This document shows, one piece after another, positions 18,518-28,088 of a stretch of DNA of 64,000 nucleotides. Each line of letters opens with the position of its first letter. Positions within the stretch are counted from its first letter, which is position 1. The position numbers and the translations under genes were made by a program. Below the pieces are notes generated by a model. The model worked only from the letters and a program-made list of their open reading frames with translations, had not been told where the DNA came from and searched no databases. Source of the DNA: Euryarchaeota archaeon UBA103 (lineage in GTDB: Archaea; Thermoplasmatota; Poseidoniia; Poseidoniales; Thalassarchaeaceae); assembly GCA_002506825.1 (NCBI GenBank), contig DAYH01000010.1:46988-110987 (forward strand), in the 5' to 3' direction.

Positions 18518-20245
18518 ATGCCAGTTGAGAGGAGCTCCCTAGATCTTCCACGCAAGCCTGGAGTTTATCTTTTCAAGAGAAAAGATGGGAGAGTAATGTA
18601 CGTTGGTAAGGCCACGGAAATTAGAACAAGAGTATCATCATATTTCTCTGGTAGCGACGGACGTAGAATGGTTCCTTTGCTAATAGAGGAGGCTGATGAG
18701 ATAGATTTCATTGTTACCAAAAGTCCTTCAGAAGCATTGTTCCTAGAGAGGAACCTCATAAGGGAGCATAAGCCGAAGTACAATTCAAGATTGAAGGACG
18801 ACAAATCATACCCCTTTATCTCATTAACAGCAGAGGAGTTCCCTAGAATTCTCTACACTCGTCATCCCCCGGAGGGGTCAAGATCTTGGGGGCCGTTCCC
18901 GGATGCAGGAGCTGCCAAGAGAGTGATTCAATTACTCAGAATTGAGTTTGGAATAAGGGATAAAGACTGCAGGGGCAGTGATGGTTGCTTAGCGATGCAT
19001 ATCGGCCTATGCAAGGGGCCTTGTTGTAATCCAGATGGATATCCAGCAATTGTTAAGGCCGTCACAGATGTCCTTGATGGGAACGCTAAAGTTCTAATCG
19101 AATCTCTCCAAAAGGATATGGATAAGGCCTCTGAATACCTGAACTACGAGAGAGCTGCAGGGATTAGGGATATGATTTCTTCAGTTCAGAGTACGCTTTC
19201 TCAGCAGATAATCCATAGCAGATTCTACCAGGACTGTGATGCAATCGGATTTTCTTCACTTGGAGATTCGGCCATAGTTATGATTTTGCATGCCAAGGAA
19301 GGAGTGGTACAGGGAAAGACGGAGTATCCATTAATTCACAAAGGAGATGTTTCAGAATCCGTATCACTCGTTCTGGTAGAGCATTACGCGAATAGGAGGC
19401 CCCCCAAAGTCTTGCTTCTTCCATCACCAGTTGGGGATTCAGTGGAGAAGTGGCTTAAGTTCAGGAGAGGAGGTTCCTTGATATCCAGGGTGCCCAAAAG
19501 AGGCGATTTGTTCCGGCTAAGAAAAATGGCAGATCAGAATGCTGAGATTTTAGTCTCGCGCTCACATAGGAGCGGCTCTGGAAGTCTTGAGCAGCGTGCT
19601 GCTAACGAAGGGGCGGCATTGCTTGGAATGTCATCTTTAGATCACATTGTTTGTTTCGATATGGCTCAACTTATGGGATCTGAGAGAGTTGGGGCATCGG
19701 TTGTTTTCAAGAATGGGCGACCTTCAAAAAAGGAATACAGGACGTACAAGATTAAGGGAGATTCAGCTGATGACTTGAGGATGATGAGAGAGTCCATATT
19801 AAGGTGGTTAAAGAGACAAAAAGAGTGGCCCGATATTCTTCTTCTAGATGGAGGAGAGACTCATCTATCAACGATAAATAATGCACTTATTGAGAATGAT
19901 ATGGATGGCAAGTTTGTCGTTGCTGCACTAGCGAAAAGAGAAGAGACACTCTATATCGATGGAAGAGAGCCGATAATATTGGATCGGAGGGGAAGAGTAC
20001 TAATCCACTCTCGAGATGAGGCCCACAGATTCGTTAATCAGTTTCACAGCCGCAGGAGGCGGAAGGGCTCTATGCGTGACCCTCTAGAGGAGGTTGATGG
20101 CCTTGGTGCCAAGAAGATACAGTCGTTGCTTCGTCACTTTGGAGGAAGAAAGGGAATAGAGCATGCTGGTATTGATGAGCTCAGGGCTGTGCCAGGGATT
20201 GGATTATCTATGGCTAAGAAGATTCAGGAGCACTTCGAAAACTAG
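18518..20245 (+). CDS. uvrC: UvrC, excinuclease ABC subunit C
   Basis: A complete 575-residue UvrC, the nuclease that makes both incisions flanking a bulky DNA lesion after UvrB loads. The N-terminal GIY-YIG domain has KPGVYLFKRKDGRVMYVGKA. The Cys-rich region (CRGSDGCLAMHIGLCKGPC) follows, then the UvrB-interacting UVR motif near 205-235. The RNase H-like half contains CFDMAQLMGSERVGASVVF and LLLDGGETHLS. Tandem helix-hairpin-helix motifs end the protein (GLGAKKIQSLLRHFGG, VPGIGLSMAKKIQ). uvrB lies 40 kb away in the same window; uvrA is not present here. Bacterial-type nucleotide excision repair in an archaeon points to old transfer. Confidence 0.97.
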   Translation: MPVERSSLDLPRKPGVYLFKRKDGRVMYVGKATEIRTRVSSYFSGSDGRRMVPLLIEEADEIDFIVTKSPSEALFLERNLIREHKPKYNSRLKDDKSYPFISLTAEEFPRILYTRHPPEGSRSWGPFPDAGAAKRVIQLLRIEFGIRDKDCRGSDGCLAMHIGLCKGPCCNPDGYPAIVKAVTDVLDGNAKVLIESLQKDMDKASEYLNYERAAGIRDMISSVQSTLSQQIIHSRFYQDCDAIGFSSLGDSAIVMILHAKEGVVQGKTEYPLIHKGDVSESVSLVLVEHYANRRPPKVLLLPSPVGDSVEKWLKFRRGGSLISRVPKRGDLFRLRKMADQNAEILVSRSHRSGSGSLEQRAANEGAALLGMSSLDHIVCFDMAQLMGSERVGASVVFKNGRPSKKEYRTYKIKGDSADDLRMMRESILRWLKRQKEWPDILLLDGGETHLSTINNALIENDMDGKFVVAALAKREETLYIDGREPIILDRRGRVLIHSRDEAHRFVNQFHSRRRRKGSMRDPLEEVDGLGAKKIQSLLRHFGGRKGIEHAGIDELRAVPGIGLSMAKKIQEHFEN

Positions 20246-20261
20246 TCGAATATGCGTTCTA

Positions 20262-23204
20262 CTAACTCTCAGAGTCGTCTTTGTCGAAGAAAGTCTCGTC
20301 TACCAGTGTGGTCTTTTCCGGTAGCTTACCAAACTCAATATTCATGATCTTCTCTAGCTCTGAGCTTTCCTCTTCCTTTGAAGATATGATTTGAGCTTCC
20401 TTCTTCTCTCTTCTCTTCCTCCTAGACCTACTTATCAGAAGAGTAATCGAGACGATGATGAGGAATATGTAGGGTGCTAGTTCCCCTAGCAAGAACCCCC
20501 AAGAAATCTCAACTGAGTACGTGATTATGTCTGAGTTTCTGTTGCTACTGCACTCATCCCAGGTTTCTGCTTCGAGACATGTTGGCATAGTGTAAGTCAA
20601 GAGCTGGCTATCTCCTGAATTTGTAATCTCTGCGAGTCCCTTTTCACTATCTAAAGATGTTATTCTAATGGATTCTGGCAGTAATATCTCGATAAAGGCC
20701 GATGTCTTAATTGTTCCAAAACTCGTATGCTCCATTAGTGGAGTTACTCTCTGTCTGATATCCGATCCATCCAACAACAATCCGGAATCTGTGAGTATAG
20801 GAGATGGGAAAATAGACGACATCACTATCGATGGCATAACTGCCAGTGAGCGAGGATTGAATCCAACAATAATCTCATCCTGTCTCAGAGATAATGTGAG
20901 CTTTGCATTATCTATCTTAGTGGCTAGTCTAATTGGTTCTTCATCCCCTATGAAGGGATCTTCTCCTATTGAGACCGCTCCGAAATCTGCTTGAAATGGT
21001 ACTGATGACAAGTCCGCAGTGAGAGAGAATCCCTCCAAACCAATTTCTTGAGAGTCTAGATTTATGTCGCCGAAGTAATTCATCATTTCAGAGTATGACT
21101 CAGTTAGGTAATCGGATAGTTTTCTGAGGCCCTCATTGGATACCTCGAAATCCACTGGTTCGCCGACTCCGAAGTCAATTGCTGATTCAATTTCGGAGTT
21201 TGCTAGTATCCCACCTTCCATTCTGTCGCCCATTACTAGAATTCTCCTTATGGCATCCGATGGAATCGGGGACATCTTCACTCCTTCAATCTCGATATCC
21301 AATCCTAATCGATATATCTCTAGAATAATATTGGAAGTAAATTCCACAGATACCGAGCCACTCAACTCATGAACCGAAACTTTGGAAATTTCTATCTCAA
21401 CTAGGAAAGAGACGCATGTCTCCTGCGTTGGAGCGCATACCCTATCGATGCTGTCCTCCTCACATGGGTCCGATATTCGACATATCGAATGCTGCCAGTC
21501 GAATGGTCTCGATCCTTCGAGTTCAATATTTCTGGTTTTACTATCTCCTGAGTTAGAGGAAAATACCAATGCATCTGGAGTCGTTCCAGATGATTCTAAC
21601 CATTCTGGCAAGTAGATTGTTATGCTTATGTCCGTAGATGGGAAGTCAGAGGGAAGGAGCTCTTGAATGAAGTCAAGATCAACTTCTAATTCTACACTCA
21701 AGAAGCTCATTATTGTGGCGAGATCTTCATCATTAATTTGTGAAAAATCAATTGTCGATAGGTCCCCGTCTGCATGCTGAATTAGTTGGCTCAATATGCT
21801 TGAAATTTGTATTTCAGTGGGAATTGAACTGGATTGTACCTTAATTGGGTAAGTACTAGACATTGCACCACTCGAACCTAAACAGTATCTGTAAGATAGT
21901 TCTTCTTCGCAGGTCTCGCCTTGCCTGTGCAGGAACATAATACCTCCAGAATCATCAGAGGAGGAGAAAGAGGGATTCTGAAAGACAACTTCCGTCCCTA
22001 GAAACTGAGAAAAAGAGTCTGAAAGTGAGTCGATTGGAAGAGATGAGAGCATCTGGTCAGTATCAATATCCATCTCGGAGTCAAACATTCTGATACCATC
22101 GGATGTCACTGAATCAAGATTTATCGTTGGGGTCTCAAGATTTAGTCCCCATTGAGTTAATCTTTCAGTACTTAGGTGGTGGATTCCTATTTCCATATCT
22201 ACATGGCTGTTCATCCTGTCATCCAGATTTATGAAAAGGTCCAAGCTCAAGGAAGGGCCGGAATAGGATTCCCAATCTGGCGTAATATCGCCACTTCCCA
22301 GGACGGTTATCAGATTAGATGTGATTGGAATAGAATTGTGATGTGCATTCAAATTATTAAGTGCCATTCTAGCTCCTAAAAACTGTATTTGTCCATGATC
22401 TATTGAGAAGATTTCGGCTGGCTCATTAACTTGGATAATATTGGAGTATGAAGGTGGCACCATCACATATTCGATGTAATGGCCTGATTTTGCAATCGTT
22501 GTGAAGTTGGTGGATACCTCGCCCCCCATAGCCATCAGACCCTGCATTACCCTGTCAATATCTCCAGTTTCTGGATTCATGCCGATATTAGTCGGATTTA
22601 CATCCAATGTGAGTGCTGATTGAAGACAAATGGGAGGGTAGAAGGGATCATTTTCCAAACCATTCTCCTCATCTACTGAGTCTGCATCGGCGTTGAATGT
22701 ACAGGAGGAAAACTCGCGATCGAAGAAGGTTATCTCTGATGTGGTTTGAAGTGGGCTAATTGTGGCATTTGGAAAATTCTCATCCACAATCTGTTGGATT
22801 ATATCCTCGATCTTCTCAATCAATCTATCCTCAACAGATGAGCCGTCCCGTGAGAAGTCACGATAGTTTCGAATGTAATCAGCGGGAATTCCGTCAGAAG
22901 GGTCACTATCTCCTTCTAAATCAAGATCTAGTAATCCTAGTTCTTCTCTTGAGATCTCATGAATCGCTAGTTCAAGACTCATCTCTATGGACGATGCCCC
23001 CTCCATGGAAATTCTAACATGGCCCTCGATCCACTCGTCAATAACTGTGTAGTCTAAGTTGGAATCGTAGTCATCACATATCCCATTTCCATTGGCCCAC
23101 GTAGAGCAGATTTCATTCGATACTTCGGAATCTCCAGGAGGGGGCGCTGCATGGGCCACTGGTGCAAATATCAGAATAATGGCCAGCGCGATGCATGTAC
23201 GCAC
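20262..23204 (-). CDS. large exported membrane-anchored protein of unknown function
   Basis: A 980-residue protein with a signal peptide from a GTG start (GTG CGT ACA, residues MRTCIALAIILIFAPVAHA) and a C-terminal membrane segment (about 903-922). A basic stop-transfer stretch (RSRRKRREKKEAQ) and an acidic cytoplasmic tail end the protein. The ectodomain is rich in Ser, Asp, Ile and Glu and contains two similar-looking halves of beta-strand-rich sequence, with disulphide-capable Cys pairs near 33/43 and around 580-605. I do not recognise a family. A TATA-like GGTATATC lies about 25 nt before the GTG. The topology resembles the other exported proteins here. The function is unknown. Confidence 0.75.
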   Translation of the reverse strand: MRTCIALAIILIFAPVAHAAPPPGDSEVSNEICSTWANGNGICDDYDSNLDYTVIDEWIEGHVRISMEGASSIEMSLELAIHEISREELGLLDLDLEGDSDPSDGIPADYIRNYRDFSRDGSSVEDRLIEKIEDIIQQIVDENFPNATISPLQTTSEITFFDREFSSCTFNADADSVDEENGLENDPFYPPICLQSALTLDVNPTNIGMNPETGDIDRVMQGLMAMGGEVSTNFTTIAKSGHYIEYVMVPPSYSNIIQVNEPAEIFSIDHGQIQFLGARMALNNLNAHHNSIPITSNLITVLGSGDITPDWESYSGPSLSLDLFINLDDRMNSHVDMEIGIHHLSTERLTQWGLNLETPTINLDSVTSDGIRMFDSEMDIDTDQMLSSLPIDSLSDSFSQFLGTEVVFQNPSFSSSDDSGGIMFLHRQGETCEEELSYRYCLGSSGAMSSTYPIKVQSSSIPTEIQISSILSQLIQHADGDLSTIDFSQINDEDLATIMSFLSVELEVDLDFIQELLPSDFPSTDISITIYLPEWLESSGTTPDALVFSSNSGDSKTRNIELEGSRPFDWQHSICRISDPCEEDSIDRVCAPTQETCVSFLVEIEISKVSVHELSGSVSVEFTSNIILEIYRLGLDIEIEGVKMSPIPSDAIRRILVMGDRMEGGILANSEIESAIDFGVGEPVDFEVSNEGLRKLSDYLTESYSEMMNYFGDINLDSQEIGLEGFSLTADLSSVPFQADFGAVSIGEDPFIGDEEPIRLATKIDNAKLTLSLRQDEIIVGFNPRSLAVMPSIVMSSIFPSPILTDSGLLLDGSDIRQRVTPLMEHTSFGTIKTSAFIEILLPESIRITSLDSEKGLAEITNSGDSQLLTYTMPTCLEAETWDECSSNRNSDIITYSVEISWGFLLGELAPYIFLIIVSITLLISRSRRKRREKKEAQIISSKEEESSELEKIMNIEFGKLPEKTTLVDETFFDKDDSES

Positions 23205-23262
23205 GTCAGTTGGAGTGTGTGATATACCATAAGTCTGAATCCGTAATGTTCACCCGGGGTAT

Positions 23263-24123
23263 ATGACTGGAGGGGGGCCGCATGATCGGCTGTATGATTC
23301 TGTTTCCTCGTTTCTAGGAAAAAAGATCCTTCCTAAGATGCCTAAGAAGTGGGAGAAGTTCTCTGATATTGCAATACTCCCCTCGGGTTCTTTCGAGGGA
23401 GAAGAATGGGATGACCTGGTCGGTCCTGCGCTCTGGAACGCTGTTGCTGAGGGCCTTGATGTTGAGAGGCTTGGAGTGATGGGAGAGGTGACTGGTAAGA
23501 CAAGAAAGAGCGGGACGAGGATGCTGCGCGGAGAGGACGACTGGGTTGTTAGACGGGAGAATGGGGTAGACTACGGTTATCATGTGACCAAGTGTATGTT
23601 CTCAGCAGGGAATGTGAATGAGAGGAGGAGGATGGGGGAGATTGTAGAAAGAGGGGAGGTAGTAGTAGACCTATTCTCGGGAATAGGTTACTACTCTCTA
23701 CCAATTATGGTCCACTCAGAGGTCGAACACGTTCACTGTTGTGAGTGGAATGATGATGCTGTAAAATCTCTTGAATGGGGCCTAGAGAGGAATGGTATTT
23801 CATCTGGTTTCACAATACATCGAGGAGATAATAGAGAGAGCTGTATGTCAATCGGAAGGGTCGCTGATAGGGTAATAATGGGCCTACTACCAACTTCTGA
23901 GGACAGTTTTGAAGCAGCGATGGAAGTTCTATCCGACTCTGGAGGAGTGGTACATGTCCACGGTCTAGCTAGGCCTGGTGAATATTCCGAATGGGGAGAG
24001 GTGGTACTGAGGAAGCTGTGTCATTTCAGGGAGGGTTCTAGGGCGAAAGTTATTGCAGTCAATCGGATAAAGAGCTATGCTCCAAGATGGGATCATATTG
24101 TCCTGGACGTGAGCATTAATTAG
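23263..24123 (+). CDS. taw2: TYW2/Trm5-family tRNA wyosine aminocarboxypropyltransferase
   Basis: A 286-residue class I SAM enzyme matching TYW2 (archaeal Taw2), which moves the 3-amino-3-carboxypropyl group of S-adenosylmethionine to 4-demethylwyosine at position 37 of tRNA-Phe. Visible motifs are VTKCMFSAGNVNERRRMGEI, the SAM loop VVDLFSGIGYYSLPI, the acidic VHCCEWNDDAVKSL, and GDNRES followed by DRVIMGLLPTSEDSF. The Trm5 paralogue, a guanine-N1 methyltransferase, has a related fold but usually an NPP-type motif; the GLLPTSE motif favours TYW2. TYW1, which makes its substrate, is encoded at 32910-33932. Confidence 0.85.
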   Translation: MTGGGPHDRLYDSVSSFLGKKILPKMPKKWEKFSDIAILPSGSFEGEEWDDLVGPALWNAVAEGLDVERLGVMGEVTGKTRKSGTRMLRGEDDWVVRRENGVDYGYHVTKCMFSAGNVNERRRMGEIVERGEVVVDLFSGIGYYSLPIMVHSEVEHVHCCEWNDDAVKSLEWGLERNGISSGFTIHRGDNRESCMSIGRVADRVIMGLLPTSEDSFEAAMEVLSDSGGVVHVHGLARPGEYSEWGEVVLRKLCHFREGSRAKVIAVNRIKSYAPRWDHIVLDVSIN

Positions 24124-24161
24124 TCCGTTGAACTCAAGTCATGTGACTCCTTCGGGATGAT

Positions 24162-24863
24162 ATGGCTCATGACTGGCTAGTGCGTGCCGCCAGTACCTAC
24201 AACATGCATTCCCTAGAGGCTAAGGATGACTATGCCGCAATACTTCTAATGCCCGTTGAGACACTCTCAGAAATTATCGGGTGGACATTCACATCCCTTC
24301 CCGACGAGATACTTGTTGGGATCGATCCTGATGTCAGCCTTCCTCATCCAGATGGGGTGGACATGCGGTTTACTGGGGAAGATTTCCAGGCTGGATTGTT
24401 CGCAGGTCAAGGATATGTACTGGGAAACCCCCATCTTGTAAACAGGGGCGACTCTTTCTCTGTTCATCATGTCCCTGAGGAATGGATTGATGGGATATTC
24501 ACAGAAGAACGAGGATCAAGGGGAGGGAGGTTCACTCACTGGATTCACTCACATCCAAATGCTGTAGCGGTTCCAAGTGAGGCTGATGCAGATGCGGCAC
24601 AGTGGACAGATGGATGCGATATGATTCTCGGAGTTAGATACTCTCCCGAAGGACTCCTTCCGTGGTTCGATGAGGTCGGAGGAACCAGGAGGGGGCTTTC
24701 TCCAGGAGAGCGCCCTGTAACATTAGACAGAGGGGATCATCTTCCAGTTATCGGTAGAGCCGCAACGGGGCACACTATTCATGGACTCGAAGTGATAGCC
24801 TTCCATAGGTCGGGACTGGGGATTAATCTGATTCTAACAGATTCTGAAGGAGTTCCCCTCTAG
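24162..24863 (+). CDS. JAMM/MPN-motif metalloprotease-like protein
   Basis: A 233-residue protein with a complete JAMM zinc signature: His129-x-His131, seven residues, Ser139, two residues, Asp142, within THWIHSHPNAVAVPSEADAD. The hydrophobic strand before it fits the MPN fold. A candidate catalytic Glu is at residue 49 (SLPDEILVG). JAMM enzymes cut isopeptide bonds to ubiquitin-like modifiers, or small-molecule amides as in RadC and Mec+ types. In archaea the known substrates are SAMP conjugates. It follows the TYW2 gene by 38 bases with a weak AACTCAAG element near -28, so it may have its own leaderless message. The substrate is not deducible. Confidence 0.72.
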   Translation: MAHDWLVRAASTYNMHSLEAKDDYAAILLMPVETLSEIIGWTFTSLPDEILVGIDPDVSLPHPDGVDMRFTGEDFQAGLFAGQGYVLGNPHLVNRGDSFSVHHVPEEWIDGIFTEERGSRGGRFTHWIHSHPNAVAVPSEADADAAQWTDGCDMILGVRYSPEGLLPWFDEVGGTRRGLSPGERPVTLDRGDHLPVIGRAATGHTIHGLEVIAFHRSGLGINLILTDSEGVPL

Positions 24864-24869
24864 TATTTT

Positions 24870-25403
24870 TCATTCCTTGAAAACGTGATCTCTGAAGTGG
24901 GATAGCTCTTCGATACTACCTCTGATATCATCGAGAGCCCTGTGGCCCGATGGCTTGGAGAATCTTGGTGCCTTAGGATACCATCTCCTGACGATTTCCT
25001 TAACGGATGTTACATCTACACTCCTGTAGTGAAAGAATTCGTGTAGCTCTGGCATATATCTCCTTAGAAATCGTCTATCTTGGCCTATTGTATTGCCACA
25101 CAGAGGAGGAACTCCAGCTAAACAGTGTTCCATTAGGAACTCCAAGGTAAGTCTTTCAGCCTCTGCTATGGGAACGCCATCTGATCTGACTCTCTTTAGG
25201 AGGCCATTCTTAGTATGATGAGTTATGTTCCAATCATCCATCTTCTCCAATTCTGATTCAGGCTGTGATATGGCCAAAGACGGGCCTTCAGAGACCAAGG
25301 TTAAGTCTCCCTCGGTAACTATGGTGGCTATTTCGATTATTTTATTCTCTACTGGATCGAGGCCTGTCATCTCCAAATCAAGCCAAACCAGTCTGTCCTC
25401 CAT
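24870..25403 (-). CDS. orn: oligoribonuclease (DEDDh 3'-5' exonuclease)
   Basis: A 177-residue protein of typical Orn length. It degrades 2-5 nt RNA fragments, and pGpG in bacteria, to mononucleotides. All DEDDh elements are visible: WLDLEMTGLDP (Asp, Glu) at the start, GNTIGQDRRFLRRYMPEL (Asp) in the middle, and the final HRALDDIRGSIEEL (His, Asp). The family is mainly known from proteobacteria, actinobacteria and eukaryotes (REXO2), so this archaeal copy suggests horizontal acquisition. The gene is convergent with the JAMM gene (seven-base gap) and divergent from the MFS transporter. Confidence 0.94.
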   Translation of the reverse strand: MEDRLVWLDLEMTGLDPVENKIIEIATIVTEGDLTLVSEGPSLAISQPESELEKMDDWNITHHTKNGLLKRVRSDGVPIAEAERLTLEFLMEHCLAGVPPLCGNTIGQDRRFLRRYMPELHEFFHYRSVDVTSVKEIVRRWYPKAPRFSKPSGHRALDDIRGSIEELSHFRDHVFKE

Positions 25404-25471
25404 GCGTCGGCCGGGAGTGTGTGTGAGTCTTGAGTGTTGGGGGCGACAATCATAGGGCTCTCTGCTCGCGC

Positions 25472-26731
25472 ATGGCCATGGCTGGAGTAAGCTACATTGG
25501 ACTTCTTAGGTCCAATGCACCGTACAGAAGGCTATTCACAGCCAATGAGATTTCCTATATTGGAGATTGGTTCTCGATGATTGCCCTGTTCTTACTGGCG
25601 GGTGAAGCCTCCAATAATTCTCCCCTGGCTATTGCTGGAGTTCTTGCCACTAGGAGCTTTACATTCGCGCCATTAGAGCCATTGACAGGAATGCTTGCAG
25701 ATCGTTATCCGAGGAAGTGGCTAATGGTTCTGGGCAATGTCTGGTCATTCGCCATTCTTGTAACAGCTCTTTCACTTGGGGCGCTGGACAGTCTGACTTC
25801 AGTATACCTTCTTGGGATGGCTATGGTAGTCGGTAGAGCGATATCCTCCAATGCAGAGTCTGCTTACGTCCCTAACATTTGCACTAAGGAGGAGTTGCTT
25901 TCTGCAAATGCCCTGTCTTCCGGAGGTTGGTCTGCGGCCATGGGAATTGGAGCGGGAATTGGTGGTCTGACAATCTCACAGTACGGAATCGAGACTGCGC
26001 TTTGGATTGATTCTGTGACCTTCCTAGCCGCTATAATTCTAATCATGACCCTGCCACATGGAGGTCCTGAGAAATCGGGTATTTTTTCAAGCGGGCCTAA
26101 AGCGATGGTTGCAGAGATTCTGTCTGGTTGGAAGTACATCCTATCGAAGCCACCTATCAGAAGAGTGGTTTTGGCAAAGGCAATGTGGGCTTCGGGAGGG
26201 GGGGCTCAGGTCTTTCTTTTGATTCTAATAGGGCGAGAAGCGGGTTTTGGGGACGTCGCAGCTGGAATTGGTATCCTGTACATGGCTAGAGGATTTGGAT
26301 CGGGTTTCGGACCCATAATCAGTCGCCGATTCATGACTAATGATAGGTTAGTTCCATATCTATTAGGAGGGGTTCTGATAATCAGCGGGGCTTTCTACAT
26401 GGCAGTTGCGGTTTCAGAATGGACTACGATAATACTCGTCTATGTTTTCATCTCCCATGCGGCTAGCGGAGTCAACTGGGTACTTTCAACCACTATGCTC
26501 CAGAAGAGGAGCGAGGACGAGTGGTTAGGGAGGGTATTCGGTACTGACTCACTTGGAATTACTCTGACAATGGGCCTGTCTACCGTAGCGGCTGGGCTGA
26601 TTTTAGAAAACGATTTTCTCACGCTTAGAGAGACTATAATTATCACCGGGGCATTGCAAATATTGGCTGGCCTACTATGGGTATTACTAGCGACCCCTCA
26701 TGAGAAGAAGATGTTAGATGATTCTATCTAG
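25472..26731 (+). CDS. MFS transporter (MFS_3/EntS-like exporter)
   Basis: A protein of about 419 residues with about 11-12 hydrophobic segments. The loop between helices 2 and 3 carries the MFS signature LADRYPRKWLMVLGNVWSF, and NEISYIGDWFSMIALFLLA near the start matches the MFS_3 subgroup of exporters such as enterobactin EntS. Proton-driven efflux of a small molecule is likely; the substrate is unknown. The frame opens at TTG 25430. ATG 25472 is preferred because the extra residues are not hydrophobic or conserved in the family. The last 18 bases overlap the convergent membrane-protein gene. Confidence 0.85.
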   Translation: MAMAGVSYIGLLRSNAPYRRLFTANEISYIGDWFSMIALFLLAGEASNNSPLAIAGVLATRSFTFAPLEPLTGMLADRYPRKWLMVLGNVWSFAILVTALSLGALDSLTSVYLLGMAMVVGRAISSNAESAYVPNICTKEELLSANALSSGGWSAAMGIGAGIGGLTISQYGIETALWIDSVTFLAAIILIMTLPHGGPEKSGIFSSGPKAMVAEILSGWKYILSKPPIRRVVLAKAMWASGGGAQVFLLILIGREAGFGDVAAGIGILYMARGFGSGFGPIISRRFMTNDRLVPYLLGGVLIISGAFYMAVAVSEWTTIILVYVFISHAASGVNWVLSTTMLQKRSEDEWLGRVFGTDSLGITLTMGLSTVAAGLILENDFLTLRETIIITGALQILAGLLWVLLATPHEKKMLDDSI

Positions 26732-27523
26732 GCCAATTAGTACAACTATCGGGGCAATTGAAAAAATGACATTCTGAAATAGTGACTTAGCAGATGCTTG
26801 AACTCTTCGAGTCACACGGTCCTGTATCTCCCTATCCAGCTTTTCCATGGCGGCTGTAGCTGGCTCCTTCACTCTTCCAAGGATTTCTTCTAATGTGTCA
26901 GCACCTCTGTCCAGTATAGAGTAGATAATCTCAGTAAAGGGATTCGTTTCTGGAACTATGGTTGCTTCGCCATCTACCTCAAAGTTGACTTCCATTACCT
27001 CCCTCCAGGGTCTGGGAATTCCTGAATCGCTGACATTCTGGAGAATATTTCTTCCAACTACTGCACCTTGAACTACCATCTTTGCGGTCGAGAGATTGTA
27101 TTTTGCGATTGATTGGATATCCCGTCTTGACCGCATCACTTTTGAAAAATCTGAGAATAGCCATAAAGCTCCGGCCAATAGAAGAAGCGCTACTCCCATG
27201 TCGGGCGTATCCTCCCATGACTGCCAGCCAATTGGCCCTAGCCAGTAACGCGCGGCTATTGCGACGATCGCTGGCAGAATGAATGACATTGTCTCATTGA
27301 CTACGATTAGCCAGAATCCCTTTACAGGTAATGATTTTATTTGAGTCAAGAACCACCTAATATGCTTCGTTCTCTCACCCGGGGGGGCATAGGTATTGAT
27401 TAGATCAATTAGTGGAGGAGCTACGAAAACCAGTCTCAAAATAAAGGGTACTGCGAGCATTAGAATATAGGCATCCCACGGAGATGCTGGAGGAAGGCTT
27501 GGTATTGCGAAGGCATCAGCCAT
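26714..27523 (-). CDS. hypothetical four-helix membrane protein
   Basis: A 269-residue protein with hydrophobic segments near residues 18-40, 70-95, 108-125 and 250-266. Between the third and last segments lies a long amphipathic cytoplasmic region with a charged coiled-coil-like stretch (DTLEEILGRVKEPATAAMEKL). I do not recognise a family. ATG 27523 is chosen over GTG 27532, and no Shine-Dalgarno is visible. It overlaps the convergent MFS gene by 18 bases at the 3' end and follows another small membrane-protein gene by about 40 bases, so the two may be co-transcribed. Confidence 0.65.
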   Translation of the reverse strand: MADAFAIPSLPPASPWDAYILMLAVPFILRLVFVAPPLIDLINTYAPPGERTKHIRWFLTQIKSLPVKGFWLIVVNETMSFILPAIVAIAARYWLGPIGWQSWEDTPDMGVALLLLAGALWLFSDFSKVMRSRRDIQSIAKYNLSTAKMVVQGAVVGRNILQNVSDSGIPRPWREVMEVNFEVDGEATIVPETNPFTEIIYSILDRGADTLEEILGRVKEPATAAMEKLDREIQDRVTRRVQASAKSLFQNVIFSIAPIVVLIGLDRII

Positions 27524-27564
27524 GCAACTCACAAGGGAGGGTTAGCAATCAACCTCTCTACGAA

Positions 27565-28005
27565 TTAACGAGAATGACTGGTTGCTAATGCCTCTGCCTG
27601 ATTCATCGCTGCCCTAAGTAGAAAGAAGGCGACTATGCAACCAATAAAGAAGCTGCTTCCCACGTAAACGTGAGTCTCAAACATCAGAATCCCTATGGCT
27701 GTGAGTGATAGGTATGAGATTGTTTGACATATCAAGGAGAGTCTCTGTAACATTATGAATTCTATCTCATGTACATTAGATGCTTCTTGGATGTACGAGT
27801 TAATGAGGAAGAAAATTGCTTGGAATGGGAGAGCTGCCGCCAAGACAGCGAGACATGCCACGGTAATCATCCCAGGATTATCAGGATCTAACTCTAAGCC
27901 CCTGAATAGTAAATTACCGGTATTGAGACCAATTATGGCTGCGTGAATTGCCCAGGCCTTGTCAGTCGGGACGTCATCATCATCATCCCTTCTGGGAACG
28001 ACCAT
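27565..28005 (-). CDS. hypothetical membrane protein
   Basis: A 146-residue protein with a basic-then-acidic N-terminus (MVVPRRDDDDDVPTDKAW) and about four hydrophobic segments. The frame also opens at TTG 28026 and ATG 28017. ATG 28005 is chosen because a TTCAAT element lies about 27 nt upstream, the spacing seen for other leaderless genes here. No family is recognised. It lies between the AlkB-like gene, which ends upstream of it on the same strand, and the other hypothetical membrane protein. Confidence 0.6.
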   Translation of the reverse strand: MVVPRRDDDDDVPTDKAWAIHAAIIGLNTGNLLFRGLELDPDNPGMITVACLAVLAAALPFQAIFFLINSYIQEASNVHEIEFIMLQRLSLICQTISYLSLTAIGILMFETHVYVGSSFFIGCIVAFFLLRAAMNQAEALATSHSR

Positions 28006-28088
28006 GGAAGGCTGCATCCCAATCAAGAATTGAAGGTTGCCCCGATGAAGGCATAGCTAGTGTGAGTTAGTAGACGGATCATAAGAAC

